Source: Dastarcus helophoroides
Taxonomy: Eukaryota; Arthropoda; Insecta; Coleoptera; Bothrideridae
Direction: 5' to 3'
NCBI GenBank assembly: GCA_028583605.1
Contig: CM053328.1
Span: 32,285,578 to 32,349,577 of the forward strand
Length of the DNA stretch: 64,000 bases
Of this stretch, positions 11,112 through 24,013 are shown one piece after another. Both the position numbers and the translations under genes were made by a program. The first letter of the stretch is position 1; each line of letters starts with the position of its first letter. The notes beneath the pieces are model-generated. The model was not told the DNA's origin and made no database searches. It saw nothing but the letters and a program-made list of their open reading frames with translations.

Positions 11112-13299
11112 AACTCAGACCTCAAAAGAACCACCAAAGGAAGCGCCGAAGAAAAATTCTGATAAGAAAAATCCTCAAAGAAATTCTACCCAAAAAAAAC
11201 CAAGAAAAATGCTGACCCAAAAATGATAAGACACGTAAGGAAATTCTACTTTAAAAAACACACCAACACAACTTCTTGACCAACAAAATAGATCCACAAA
11301 TTTAAAAGACACCGACGAAAACACCAACAAAAATTTTCCGCTCAAAAATGCAGCAAGAAAGATTTTAACCCACAAAAGACTCAAGAAAATTCATGACCCA
11401 AATACTAATTAAAAAAAACACTAACACAAAATTCTGGACCAACAAAAAATACCATAAATTCAACCTACAAAAAAAAATGTATGATCTCATAGATGGGCAC
11501 GGATTCTAGTAGCACTCAAAAAAATGTCAGCAACCTTATTCTGAAAATCTGGTACAAACAACGCCACAATAAAGCGATTGGTAAATATTCTGTCAACAAA
11601 ACATCAATAGAATTCTGCCAACAAAAATGTCAGCAATTAAAGGATTTTGGACACTAAAACTGTTCCAAAACAACGGTCATGATCTGAAGAACGCCAATAA
11701 AGGCGCCAATCCTAATCCAAAGAGTAGCCAACAAGAAAATTCTGCTTCAAAGACAACCCCAATTGAAATTCTATTCTACACGGTGTTGACCAAAACCAAA
11801 TTAAGAAAAAAGTCGCTTACGAAGATTTTCAGCTCCATATATTCTATCAAAATGTCACAATAAAAGGATTTTGACACCAAAAACATTCCAACAACGTGAT
11901 TTAAAGAACATAAATAAACGCGCCAAAGTATGTGCCAAAGAGCACCAACCAAGAAAATCCAACTTAAATATAGTCGCAACTGAGATTCTGTCCCAAATGT
12001 CACCAAAAAAGGATTTTGGCATCCAAACCGCCCCAACAAAGGGGTCATGGTCGAAAGAATTCCAAAAAGGAGCGAATTCCGTCCCAAAAAGACCAACAAA
12101 GAAATTCTTGCCTAAACATAACCCTAATTGCGATTCTATTTTGCATCAGCAAACCCAAATTAATAGCAAAATCGCTTTCGATGTTTTCAGTTCTCACGGA
12201 CATTCTGTCAAGAGCCCTAACGGGGATTCTGGTAAAAAAATATCCCCAATAGGATTTTGGAGCCAAGAGCTTCCAACAAAGACGTGATTATCTAAAGGAG
12301 ATAAATAAATGCGTGAATTCTGTGCCAAAGAGCACCAAAAAAGAAATTCCAATCTAAAAATAGTCCCAATTGAGATTATGTCCCAAATGTCACCAATAGA
12401 AGGATTTTGGCACCAAAACCACTTTAAGAAGGAGGTCATAGTCTAAAGAATACCAATAAAGGATACAACTCTGCGCCAAAGGGTGCCAACTCTATGCCAA
12501 AAAGCGCCGACAAGGAAATTTTAACGTAAAAATAGCCCAAATTGAAATTTTATCTTACATGAATAACCAAAACTAAATTAATAAGAAAAGTCGCCTATGA
12601 AAGTATTGAGCTATTATAGATATTCTAGAAAAAAAGACCCAATAGATTCTGACAAAAAAAATATCAACAAAGGATTTTGGCACCAAAAACATTCTAACAA
12701 ATCTTGACCCAAAGAATCCCACTAAATTCACTAACTCTGTGCCAAAGCGCACCAACAAAGAAATTCCAACCTAAAAATAGTCCCAACTGAGATTCTCACC
12801 CAAATGTATTAACCACACATATTGTGGCAAAAAAAATCAATTGCAATTCTGGCTTCCCAAAAAATACCACCAATTGGAGTCAACAACTCAAAAAGCTTTC
12901 TAGAGTGCTACTCCTGGCGGAAAAAAAAAACAAACCATGGATCAAGAAATGCATCAAGAAAGACATTTCGGGCAAAGTATGCTCCAATAAGACCGCGTGT
13001 ATTAAGGAAGTACCAAAACCAACTTTCCTAATTAAGTTAAACAGATGCATCACCAAAGCGATTCTGAACCAAATGAAACTCCATAATAAAGAGATTCTAA
13101 GACAAAAAAATAATTTGACTCCCAAAATGCAACTTCACCTTAACCTTAAAAATGCTTCCAAGTAAAATGCTGACTCAAAAAAAATGCAGCATTGGAAACT
13201 CCTGACTCAAACAATAACACTCCTAACTCAAAAAATTTCCAATACAAAAACTTTGTTGAAAAATGCCACAACAAAAAGATTCTGGTGAAGAAACATCTA

Positions 13300-15535
13300 C
13301 CTACTTAATAAACACTAATAGACAAATAGAAAACGCAGGTGGTTCTAGAGCCCGAAGTTTTGCGCTGGAACGCCTTATATGATGTAGTTGAGCATTAGGA
13401 AAGAATTTTTAAAAATTCATCCTCCATAAATAGGGAATGAGAACTTGTATGAATGTTCGTCATTTTCAAAGTTAAAAATGTGGAAAATTGGAGTTTATGC
13501 TGTAAAAATATGTCAGTTCGTCAGTTGCATCAGCCTTTTTCAAAATTCATCCTCTAAGAGGATAAATTCAGGATGAAAGGTTTGTATGGTAAGTGTAGAT
13601 GCGTGGTTTGAGAAAAGTCGGATGGTTCCTGAGGTGTCCTCGTTGACAGATAATAAATCTCATGATTAACACAATTAACGAATAAACGTTATAATTTAGA
13701 AAATTCGTTAGGCAAAACCAAGCCGACTCGAGAGTGCCCCAACAAAGATTTAGTCTAAAATTGCAGTAACATTGGGTTTCTGGCCGAAAAGAATGCAACT
13801 AATAAACGTATTTTGATTTCCCTAGAAAGCAACCGATTCGCTAGATGGCAGTGTTTCAACTGTTGCTAGTTCAGCTACCTATGATTCACTATATACGCTT
13901 GGAGGGCTGCGTGAATTTGCAGTTCAGTTTGTGTCCTACTTTCAACCATATATGTAATACTTCTATATGGCGTGTTGTGTATAATCGCCTCTGCAAAATG
14001 CTTTGTCAAAAAGGTGAGATGAAAGTATATGTCGTACTCTTTCGAGCACAAGCATTCATTCATTTATAGCGGGAACAGATGATAAGATGGGCGGGAACAA
14101 CATCAATGACAACTGACGAGAAGAGGGATATTTGAATAAACTTTGGGATTGGTTAATATATTCTGTCCTTAAAAAAGACAAACATATAGATCCATCTCGC
14201 CTTTTTGACACAAACAAAGGGACAAAACACGTCATATAAAAGTATTACATATATGCTTTCAACGTATGTTGAGCCTAAAAAGGACAATGCACCAAAAAAA
14301 ATCCCCAAATAAAAGACTACGGCCTGAAAAAACCGCAACGTGCAAAAAAAGCAATTCGCAAATTTCAAAAACGTTCCACACGTAACGTAACCTACAAAAA
14401 ATGAGGCAGCAATCAAAGAAGAATAACTGAACAACGCAGTTGTGGTTTTATTTTCATAAAATTCAGAAGAACAAATTATCTTTTTTTTTGTTGGATTTTA
14501 TAAAATAAAGCCGCGGCGTTTGTTTTGTGCTTTCTTCAGTTGATGTAGTGCTGTTATTTTTGACACTTCTGTACCTGACCGAAATTCTCCTTAAACGATT
14601 TCGACAGAATTCATTGAAGGCACAATATTTATGAGTTTACGACGCAACGAAGGCAAATAGAATTTTACAATGGCCATAAACCGGAGATGATGTTTGAATC
14701 CGCAGGTTAATGAATATTGCCCGAGGATATTCACATTTCTGCAGACCTCTGTAGTTCTTAGAAACGATGTAATTATTTTCGAAAAAAGATAGTTAAGAAT
14801 CCATCCGGGCACGTTAAGCGGCGATTTTCGAAATGTTTTCTTAGCCAGCAGACATTAAAAAATTCATTAAGCGGAATGCATTCGATTTAAGAACGATTTC
14901 TTGGATGAAATATACGATACAACACTGAATTGTTCCTTTTTTTTAGAATAAGTACATTTAAATTATAGAAGGCAACACTAGCAATTTGTTTTCTGGCTTG
15001 GGTCAAAGATGCATTTAAATTAGAGAAACCTGAGAGCTTTCAAGTTTCTTTCGTGCATAAAATAAAGACCAAATTCTTCCAAACGACTTTTATCCGCATA
15101 ACTTTTTCATTCATAAGGAATGCCGAGAGATTTATTAAATTATTTCTTATCTAAATTACAATCAAGAGGAAGCTATAACTTCTCTAAAACTAGTTCTGAG
15201 AAATACAACTGTGGAATTAAAACCTACACGTTTTTAAGCTGCTACTTCCAGTCTTCGCAACACCCACCAGTCAACAGAAAATGCGACGGCTTGAAAATTA
15301 ATTATATTTTTATCGAATGGTTGCAGTTGTGTAAGGCAGTTTGAATTTAGTATATAAATATAGTATATACTACTCGTAATGGCCAACCTCAACGTTTACT
15401 CTTGTAGCGGTCACTTTGAGCTTCTTTAATTTAGCTGATTACAACTCTCTAGAGCAGTCACCTCTCAGAACGAGAAAATTAGTATGCAATTTTTACCGAC
15501 CGTTATGGAGAAGTGCTATGGATTCATTCGGTGTT
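13300..15535. other. Intergenic DNA with one dispersed repeat
   Basis: Ordinary A+T-rich sequence. The only element I can support is a copy of the 'Y' repeat at 13808-13935. ORFs of 60-93 codons occur on both strands and show no recognisable family. Confidence 0.5.
13808..13935 (+). repeat. Dispersed 'Y' repeat, copy 3
   Basis: AGAAAGCAACCGATTCGCTAG, GGCAGTGTTTCAACTGTTG and TAGTTCAGCTACCTATGATT match the repeat at 41751-41900 (inverted) and 42094-42196 (direct). The match to 41751-41900 includes the outer part with the GAGAGCAACCGCTTCGCTAG-like string, so this copy is closer to that one. Confidence 0.8.
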
Positions 15536-18500
15536 AAATTAGATATAAGCAATGGCAGATTAAATTGTGTATAATATGAAGATACAATTATATTGGAAAA
15601 GGAAATTATAGCTAATGAACTTTCATTTTCCATTGAAAGTTTGACTTTATGCGAATACGTAAAATTATGACGACGGCAAGCTACATGATGACGGCGATAT
15701 GCTGCTTAGTTTTAGATGAAGCTTCTAATTATTTTCTAGTGTCTCTAGCACAACCAATCCATAACGTTCATTTAGAAAAAATATGAACACAATATTATAG
15801 TGGAAAAAGAAGATATTACTGATGAAAGTTCTTTTTTCATTAAAATTTTGACCACCAAATGATTCTGAAGATAGGTTTCAGATGAAGCTTCTGATTCGTT
15901 TCTATCGATAAGATACACCTAGAAAAATGTACCATGTGAAGACGATATTATAGTGGAAAAAGAAAATATTAGTAATGTTTTCATCGAAATTTTGACCACC
16001 AAACGATTATTAAGATGGATCAACTTTATCCGAATCCTTAAGGTTATGACGACGATACGCTACAGGAGATGATGACGTCAATATGCTGTTTAGTTTTAGA
16101 TGAAGCTTCTGGTTAGTTTCTAGTGTCTCTAGAACAACCAACTGATAAGATTCACTTAGAAAAATTTCAAAACAATATTTCAGTGGAAAAGAAAATATTA
16201 CTGACGAAAATTTCTTTTTTCATTGAAATTTTGAACACCAAATGATTATTAGTATGGGTTTCAGATGAGACATCTGATTAGTTTCTAGTGCATCTAGCAT
16301 AACCGGTAGATAAGATGCACCTAGAAAAATGTACCATATGAAGACAATGTTATAGTGGAGAAAGAAAATATTACTGATGAAATTTTGTTTTTTACTGAAA
16401 TTTTGACCACCTAATTTTATTAACATGGATCGAGTGTGTCAAATCGTAAGAATATGATGGCGTTATGCCATTCAAATTAAATGAAGCCTTTGGTTGGTAT
16501 CAACAGTCTTCAGCATAACCATCCAATAAGGTATAGCTTAGAAAAATGTTCCATATGAAGACAAAAATATAGTGGAAAAAGAAAATATTACTGATGAACT
16601 TTCAATTTGCATTGAAATTTTAACCACCGAGTGATTATTAAGATGGATTGAGTGTATCTAAATCGTGTAATATGATGGCGATATGCTATTCAGTTTCAAA
16701 TGGAGCTTCTGGTTAGTTTCAAAGGTATCTAGCATAACCATTGAATAAGGTACACTTAGAAAAATGTACCTCGTGAAGACAATATTATAGCGGAAAAAGA
16801 AAGTATTACTGATGAACTTTGGATTTTTACTGAAATTTTGACCACCAAATGATTATTAGGATGGATTGAGTGTATCTGAATCGTGAGATTATGATGGCGG
16901 TATGTTATGCAGTTTCAAATAAAGCTTCTGGTTAGTTTCAAGAATCTCTAACATTATTATTCGCTAAGGTACAACTTAGAAAACTGATCCCTATAAAGGC
17001 AAAAATATTGCGGAAAAAGAAATTCTTATTGATGAACATTCGATATTCATTGCAATTCTGACCACTAAATGATTATTAAGATGGATCGAGTGTGTCCAAA
17101 TCGTAACACTATGATGGCGATGTGCTATTCAGTTCCAAATGGAGCTTCTGGTTAGTATCCAATAAGATATAGCTTAGAAAAATGCTCTATATGAAGGCAA
17201 AAATCTAGTGGAAAAAGAAAATATTACTGTTGAACTTTCCATTTCTACTGAAATTTTGACCACCAAATGATTATTAGAATGGATTGAATGTGTCTGAATC
17301 GTGAGAGTATGGTGACGATGTATTATTCAGTTTCAAATAAAGCTTCTGGTTAGTTTTAAGAGTCTCTAGCATAATTATTCGATAAGGTACAACTTGGAAA
17401 AATGTTCCTCATGAAGGCAAAAATATTGTGGAAAAAGACTCTATTTCTGATGAACTTTCGATTTCCATTGAGATTTTGACCACCAAATGATTATCAAGAT
17501 GGATCGAGTGTATCTAAATAGTAAGACTATGAGAGCGAAATGCTATTCAATTTCAAATAAAACTTCTGGTTAGCATCAACACTCTTCAGCATAACCATCC
17601 AATAAGGAATAGCTTAGAAAGATGTTCCATATGTAGACAAAAATCTAGTGGAAAAAGAAAATATTACTGATGAACTTTCCATTTCTACTTAAATGTTGAC
17701 CACCAAATGATTATTAGGATGGATTGAGTGTGTCTGAAACGTGAGATTATGATGCGATGTGTTATTCAGTTTCAAACGAAGCTTCTGGTTAGTTTCAAGA
17801 GTCTCTAGCATAATTATTCGATAAGGTACAACTTAGAAAAATGTTCCTTATGAAGGCAAAAATATTGTGGAAAAAGAAAATATTAGTGATGAACTTTAGA
17901 TTTGCATTGCAATTTTGACCACCAAATGATTATTACCAAGATGGATCGAGTGTGTCTAAATCGTAAGACTATGATGGTGATATGCTATTCAATTTCAAAT
18001 GAAGCTTCTGGTTAGTATCAACAGTCTTCAGCATAACTATCCAATAAGTTATAGCTTAGAAAAATGTTCCATATGAAGACAAAGTGATTATTAAGATGGA
18101 TCGAGCGTGTCCGAATCGTGTAATTATGATGGCGATATGCTATTCAGTTTCAAATGAAGCTTCTGATTAGTATCTAACATAACCATTCAATAAGGTACAG
18201 CTTAGAAAACTATTCCTTATGAAGGCAAAAATATTGTGGAAAAAGAAAATATTATTGATGAACTTTCGATTTGCACTGAAATTTTGACCACCAAATGATT
18301 ATTAAAATGGATCGAGTGTATCAAAATCGTAAGACTATGATGGCGTTATGCCATTCAAATTGACATGAAGTTTTTGGTTAGAATCAACAGTCTTCAGCAG
18401 AACCATCCAATAAGGTATAGCTTGGAAAAATGTTCCATATGAAGGCAAAAATATAGTGGAAAAAGAAAATATTACTGATGAACTTTCCATCTGCATTGAA

Positions 18501-18735
18501 ATTTTAACCACCAAGTGATTATTAATATGGATCGAGTGTCTCCCGAATCGTGTAATTATGATAGCGATTCAGTTTCAAATGAAGCATAGTTAGTTTCAAG
18601 GGTATCTAGCATAACCATTCGATAAGGGTACAGCTTAGAAAACTATTCCATAGGAAGGCAAAACTATAGTGGAAAAAGAAATTACTGATGAATCTTTCCT
18701 TTTTCATTTAAAATTTGACCACCAAAAGCTTTATT
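15536..18735. repeat. ~218-bp satellite array with alternating A/B monomers
   Basis: About 15 monomers are marked by GTGGAAAAAGAAAATATTACTGATGAA near 15803, 15952, 16182, 16354, 16572, 16790, 17007, 17208, 17427, 17647, 17868, 18236, 18456 and 18670. Most spacings are 214-221 bp. The 368-bp gap before 18236 is two monomers with a ~72-bp deletion near 18080. From about 16500 on, monomers mostly alternate between type A (CAACAGTCTTCAGCATAACC, CCATATGAAGACAAAAAT) and type B (CAAGAGTCTCTAGCATAATT, TTATGAAGGCAAAAAT). The true period is therefore a ~438-bp dimer. The earlier part also alternates, with shorter second members. Confidence 0.9.
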
Positions 18736-20579
18736 AACTCACAATGCTGGTGCCTAATTTTTCCAACAAGCTTATCCATCACGTAAGTTGGTTCCTTAAG
18801 CACAAAGATGCTGGAAAAACTTGAAATTTAATATGGATGTAGTCATCTGCTAATTGTTGTGGTTAACTTCAACTCATTTTGGAAACAAATAAGGAATTGG
18901 TTAAGTGGAATTTTAAAGAAAGGCTACCTGTTGATAGCTTTATGTATAATTAACGAGCGATCAGATTCGAAGAAATTAACCACATAAAATAATATGATCC
19001 ATACTTTATTAATATATTTTCCAGAAGTGCATATGTTTTAATAAAAACACAAACAATTATATCCATACAATTCAATGCCACCCGTAATATGGCTTTCTCA
19101 GAATGCAATAATTTGCTTGCGGTATTCTGGGAAAATTAATGAGCGATTAAAAGGAAGTACGTAGCTGTCTCAGTAGTAATTACAAAGAACTGATCAAAAT
19201 TCTTCATTGTTCATTATATGCATGCAAATATGTAAAGTTACTGCTGCTGTAGAAGTTGAACTTACGATCTGATTCCTTGAAAGGTTTATTTACATCCTCC
19301 TATTAAATTGATTTGGAATCAATTACCAAGCAATGTATGCAACAAATATATCCTTGACAAATTCTTACATTGTACCCAACGTTACGTCTATTACATTCCT
19401 TGGACCAATGTTTTTATAGGACGGTAATTTAATTCTGTGACTAGAAGATAAATCGAGAGTACTATTTTCGGCGCTCATGAATCGTATTTTTATCATCCAC
19501 AAATTGTTTATAAAATCCTTTCCCAGAAGGTTAAATTTATCAACAATGTGGCAATAACAGTGGTAAAAAGGGTATTATGCTGTCTTATCATACTACATAC
19601 ATATGTAACAACATACCAGTCACTGGCGTTTAATCGGCTTCATTCAGAAATGCTTATTTTCTTGTTTACAAAAATCAGTAAGCGATATGAGTTGCTTATA
19701 ATTAATTCTGGAAACGTGTATGTTATATTGTCGTATTCAACCGACACGTGTTTGTTGACAGTTTTTAGGCCTTTCACAATGCAAATGATTATTACAGATT
19801 GCGAGTGTATTTACCTGTTTTCTAAAAAAATATTTATTTGCGCCAAGCTTTATCAAAGCAAAAGCAACCTGTCATAATTCCCGGAAAGGAGCATTCTATC
19901 GGTTTAGTAACTAAGCTGGCTGTGTGAGGCAATAAAAATTTCGCGCGATCTTTGGATTTTGACTCCTTTTAACCATCGGGAACGATTATTTATTAATAAA
20001 TCTTTTCGCACACAAAAAAAATGCATTTCATGGCACAATGAAATCGTCAAATAACACAACAATGCATCTCATTAAAATGATTTTTGGATGCTTTGTCGAA
20101 TGACGTTTCAGCAGCTAGGAATTTAAAGTAACATCACAACCATAGATATAATAGAGGATAGTTACAGCGTTCGATGCGGAAATTCTAATTAATTAATAGG
20201 AAACATTTTGTTAACAAATTATGTCATTATTTTTTGCTCAATCGAATTACGGTTTCCTCTGTACGGTTATAAATGTGAAGCTGTGGATACTAAACTGCTG
20301 TCTGAGCTAGAAATTCAATTGTAGTGACTTACGTCAGTTAAATCTTGACTGCCAAAACTTCGACTGGCAATTCTTCTTACTCGAAATTTCTAATTTTATC
20401 ACACAATTTTGAAATTTTTACTTATTTTATCTAAAATAAAAACTCAAAATTCAAAGAATTTGTCTATTTTTTTCAAGTTTTCTCCTCGAATGTCGACTCT
20501 TTCCTTAAAATGTTTAATTGAAATATAAAATGGAATACTTTACATTTACAATATAATCAAGAGCTTTTACCAATATATG

Positions 20580-20703
20580 ATAATTCTGACACCACAGACG
20601 GCCTTTTCTTAGTTAAAAACATTGTGCGATTTGTGACCCAAATTGCAGAAAACACAAAAAGAATATTTCGCTCGAGGCGCCCGGATGTCTAAGTCCGGCC
20701 CTG
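20580..20703 (-). mobile_element. hAT-like element terminus (fragment)
   Basis: Read on the minus strand from 20703, the sequence begins CAGGGCCGGACTTAGACATC and continues to GGGCGCCTCGAGCG. The CAGGGCCGGATTTAGA-type start is characteristic of hAT terminal inverted repeats. I could not find the partner end to the left, so the element is probably truncated. The 8 bp outside the end (AGTAGTGC) were not found again upstream. Confidence 0.4.
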
Positions 20704-21779
20704 AGTAGTGCTCAGAAAGTAGTATGTTTTGCCTTCTATGACCACCATCTTCGAATATCAAATACTGTGCATATCATGAGACAAACAACCTTATTGAACA
20801 AATTGACATCTAATTCAATTTTTAAACAAAGTACATTCACTTAAATTTAAGAAAACATATAAATCAACAAAAATAATATCCCCAGTGACATAGACAACGA
20901 AACTGACATTTATTAGATTCTTCTTCTTTTAAAACATATTCGACGATATCGATAATTATCAATACGATAATAATTATTATGTCTCTTCAAATCAATTTAC
21001 AATAACAATTTGAAACATTGGCGCTTACTCCTAATACTGAGAAAATACTTGCTTTCAATAATAATTATAAACATTTAAAAATGTCATGATGAACAGAGGG
21101 TACCAACTTAACAAAAATCGTTAAAATCGCATCAGTGTTCATGAACGCCAGGGGTGTAATTAAAAAAATTCAGGGAAATATGACAAATTCCGCCAGTGCC
21201 GTAATTGATTAATTTCAGATAAAGCTACCCTAAATTCCAATTTTACAAAAGTAACAATCAATGCATATCAATAAGGAAATACAATTACAGTTACTAAATT
21301 TCCTAATAATTCTTGTCATTACAACTTTTCGGGATGTGTAACTTTATCCTACAAATATTCACGTCATGTTTCAATTGGACCGAATTAACACAATTTAAAG
21401 AGGTCAACTCATTCATTCTTTTGGTTCTCAAACTCCATTCACTTCCCATACCCACGTCCATTGCAGCATACAACTTACACTCACTTAAAATCCCGGAAAG
21501 GTCATCCGAGTGTGTGTAATAATTTAATTCTCGTTTTAACTTTACATATACGTGAAATACATACCTATATAATAATCCTGAGGCTACAACGGCTTCTGCA
21601 GCATATACACATTTTCTCGATCTAATTTACCACTTAATCCAAAAGAAAGGCACCAAAAATCACTACCATTAAAACATTCAGTCACTAGTCCTTCGCTGTG
21701 GCAGCCAATTCATGTTTACTTGACGCTAATTAGTTTTTTTCAAATTTGAGGTTATAATACGATTGTATCAATAACGTTC

Positions 21780-22040
21780 ACAGCACTTCTCGTGCAGCGT
21801 TCGAATACCGATCGTTTTCTACTCGCCCGATGAGACGACTACGTATATTAAAGCGAAGTGTATGAGCCGGCGACAACCTCTGCGACGTTGTCGGTTTTAC
21901 GACGAATTAGACCCTGGCTGTCGGTCTAGTAGTGAGATTTTCAAAGAAGCCTATCGGAAACGTATAATTGTTTTTCTCGGGAAAAGAGGCGATAAAAGCG
22001 TTCCTCTCGAATATTTTAAGCGCACACACGTATAGCAACA
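21780..22040. promoter_or_regulatory. CpG-dense patch with two hairpins (candidate promoter/5' UTR)
   Basis: In a window where CG is scarce, this patch has many CG dinucleotides in about 260 bp. It holds two adjacent hairpins: CGACAAC/GTTGTCG (about 21870-21890) and TAGACC/GGTCTA (about 21909-21929). Spared CG could mark an unmethylated transcription start. No TATA box, start codon context or exon is evident, so the assignment is speculative. Confidence 0.25.
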
Positions 22041-22419
22041 CGCTCCACACTACTTGCATCACCAGTTGTTTTGGATATTACAGACTCCAGAATGATTGAT
22101 TGCTTCACTTAAATAAGATAAATGCGTGTTATAATTGTTTAATTCATAATTAGTTTTTTACGATAGTGCTACTGGGATTTTTTGCGTCCTTGTTTTTTCA
22201 CCTTTGTTTCTCTAACATCAAGTTGCTTGTGGTGCGGTGCGTCAGCAAGCGATGAGAGCATCCTGATTTTTCAGAACCACATGAGTATTTTGTAAATGAT
22301 GGTGCGATAACTTGTCGATTTTAATAGATAATTCGATGATATTTATAGCACCCCAGAACATTTTGTTATAATTTGAACTCATCCAAAGCGTCTTTTGGTC
22401 CTTTAAAATTCCTAGCTTT

Positions 22420-22940
22420 CTTTTAAAATTTGTAGTCCCTTATTTAATTTGAAATAAATTGGGAAAAATCTGATTTAAAATAAGAATCTTTTCCTTTTCG
22501 AGTCCAAAATTAAAAAAAAATAAATATTTCAAAATAATCGAATTTGCAAAAAAGTCCAAATTTTTATATAAAAAGAAGTCGAAATGTTAAGAGATCAACA
22601 TTTTGTGTCAATATTTTTAAAGAATTCAATATTTTCAAAAAAAAAGTTTAAATTTTCTCAAATTCATTTTTTATAGTTCGTTCAAAACTTTAAAAATTTA
22701 ATGTTTATAAACTCGGATTCTTAAAGAAAATCGAAATTTTCGGGAAAAAGAAATTTTTAAAAAATTACATATATTAACAAAAATTTACAGTTTCGAGAAA
22801 AAGCAAAAATATTTAAAAAAATCAAAATGTTAAAAAACCCAATATTTGAAAAAAGTCTAAATTCCGAAGTCAACTTCAAGGAAACATCGAAATTTTAATG
22901 ATAAAATGTCAAAAAATAGAAATTTTCAGAAAAACTTGAA
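22420..22940. repeat. A-rich satellite remnant
   Basis: A short outlier of the ~450-bp A-rich satellite. The marker phrase CCGAAGTCAACTTCAAGG occurs near 22865, preceded by TTTAAAAATTTAATG and GGATTCTTAAAGAAAATCGA-like text also seen at 28560-28640. The block lies just left of the mariner. Confidence 0.6.
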
Positions 22941-22975
22941 ATTTACTGAGCTTAAATCCGCTGTTTTTTAGTAAT
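22941..22975 (-). mobile_element. Possible mariner 3' terminal inverted repeat
   Basis: Downstream of the transposase stop, the minus strand reads AAAAAACAGCGGATTTAAGC. This resembles the AAAACAGCGG start seen in mariner ends. The outer boundary and TA duplication are not clear, and the partner 5' repeat is missing, so the assignment is tentative. Confidence 0.35.
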
Positions 22976-23014
22976 AAAAACACATTTGTTTTGTATAGAA
23001 AGCAAAAAAGAATT

Positions 23015-24013
23015 TTATTCAAAGTACTTTCCCTCGCTAGCTATACATTTTTCCCATCTCTCGGGCAATTTGTGGATACCACGCCAAAAGAATTCCTTAT
23101 CTTTCAAGGCAAACCACTCGTCCAGCCATTTTCGAACGTCTTCGTAAGAATCGAAGTGCTGTTCGGCGAATGCGTGGCCCATCGACGAAAACAGGTGATA
23201 GTCAGAAGGAGCCAGGTCTGGCGAATAGGCGGGATGGGGTAGCACCTCCCAGTTGTGTGTTTCCAGGTAATTTTGGACCAATTTCGACCTGTGCGATGGT
23301 GCGTTATCGTGGAGTAAAATCAGTTTGTCGTGTCTTTGTTGATAGCCAGGCCTTTTTTCACGTAAAGCAAGGTTCAATATGATCAGCTGTTGGTGGCAAC
23401 GGTGGGCATCTACAGTTTTAGCAGGTTTCAACAGCTCGTAGTAGACGATCCCCTGCTGATCCCACCAAACGCACAGCATCGTCTTCCGTCCAAATCGATT
23501 TGTTCTTGGGGAAGATGTTGATGGTTGGCCGGGATCAACCCACGATTTCTTGCGTTTAGGATTCTCAAAATAAATCCATTTCTCATGGCCGGTCACCACA
23601 CGATGCAGAAATGACTTTCTTTTTTGTCTGGCAAACAAGATTTCCCACGTGTTTTGGCGTCGCTCCATCTGCCTATCGTTCAATTTATAGGGTACCCATT
23701 TTCCAATTCTTTGAACCTTTCCCATGGCACGTAAACGCATGGAAATGGCTGGTTGAGTGACACCTAACTGCTCGGCAAGCATTTTTTGCGATTGGGTATC
23801 GTCCTCGTCCAAAAGAGCCTGTAATTCATGGTCCTCGACCTTTCTAGGCCGATTTTCACGCTCCTTGTCACTCAAGTCAAAATGGCGGCCTTTGAACCGA
23901 CTAAACCAGTCTCTGCAAGTTGTTTCCGATAAAGCACTGTCACCATAGGCTTCCACAAGCATTCGATGTGATTCGGCAGCCGATTTCTTTAAATTGAAGC
24001 AGAAAAGCAGAGC
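23015..24013 (-). pseudogene. mariner transposase, mauritiana-like; 5'-truncated, catalytic D lost
   Basis: This would be a Tc1/mariner cut-and-paste transposase acting in the nucleus. The frame is open from the left edge at about 24013 to the stop, about 330 codons, close to the usual ~345. The first Met inside it is at 23962, but reading frame with LKKSAAESHRMLVEAYGD continues upstream, so the true start was further 5' and is lost. The N-terminal helix-turn-helix region includes ETTCRDWFSRFK and LGVTQPAISMRL. The WVPYKL linker follows, then VTGHEKWIYF, LLHDNAPSH and YSPDLAPSDYHLF. In active mariners these three blocks carry the D,D34D triad. Here the first D is H (codon CAT for GAT), so the enzyme should be dead. 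The stop TAA lies inside GAATAAAA, a possible poly(A) signal. The upstream end abuts the A tail of the LINE at 24014. Confidence 0.9.

Larger units (their letters stand above)
8396..13300. repeat. GATTCTG..CCAAAAA satellite block
   Basis: About 4.9 kb built from short A-rich phrases joined by GATTCTGGCCCAAAAAA-like motifs. It starts with three 23-bp copies of ACGTTCCCGATTCTGGGCC (8401, 8424, 8447). From 9500 to 11400 a CAGACTTCAAAAGAACCACTG-like phrase recurs every 100-190 bp. From 11600 to 12800 a second variant with GGATTTTGGCACCAAAA recurs near 11640, 11862, 12008, 12250, 12400 and 12670, alternating long and short gaps so that every second copy is about 370-420 bp apart. Lys/Asn/Thr-rich ORFs (one of 130 codons at 9035-9427) are repeat by-products. 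Two LINE 3' ends interrupt it. Confidence 0.75.
18736..22420. other. Intergenic DNA, no gene recognised
   Basis: Ordinary complexity, A+T-rich. It contains a hAT-like terminus near 20703 and a CpG-dense patch at 21780-22040, listed separately. The longest ORF (19548-19877, 109 codons) starts from GTG, is rich in Ile/Leu/Tyr/Ser and matches nothing I know. Confidence 0.5.

Noticed and set aside
19548..19877. 109-codon ORF in intergenic DNA
   Set aside because: It begins from GTG, not ATG. There is no recognisable domain, and its length is plausible by chance in this composition over 64 kb.
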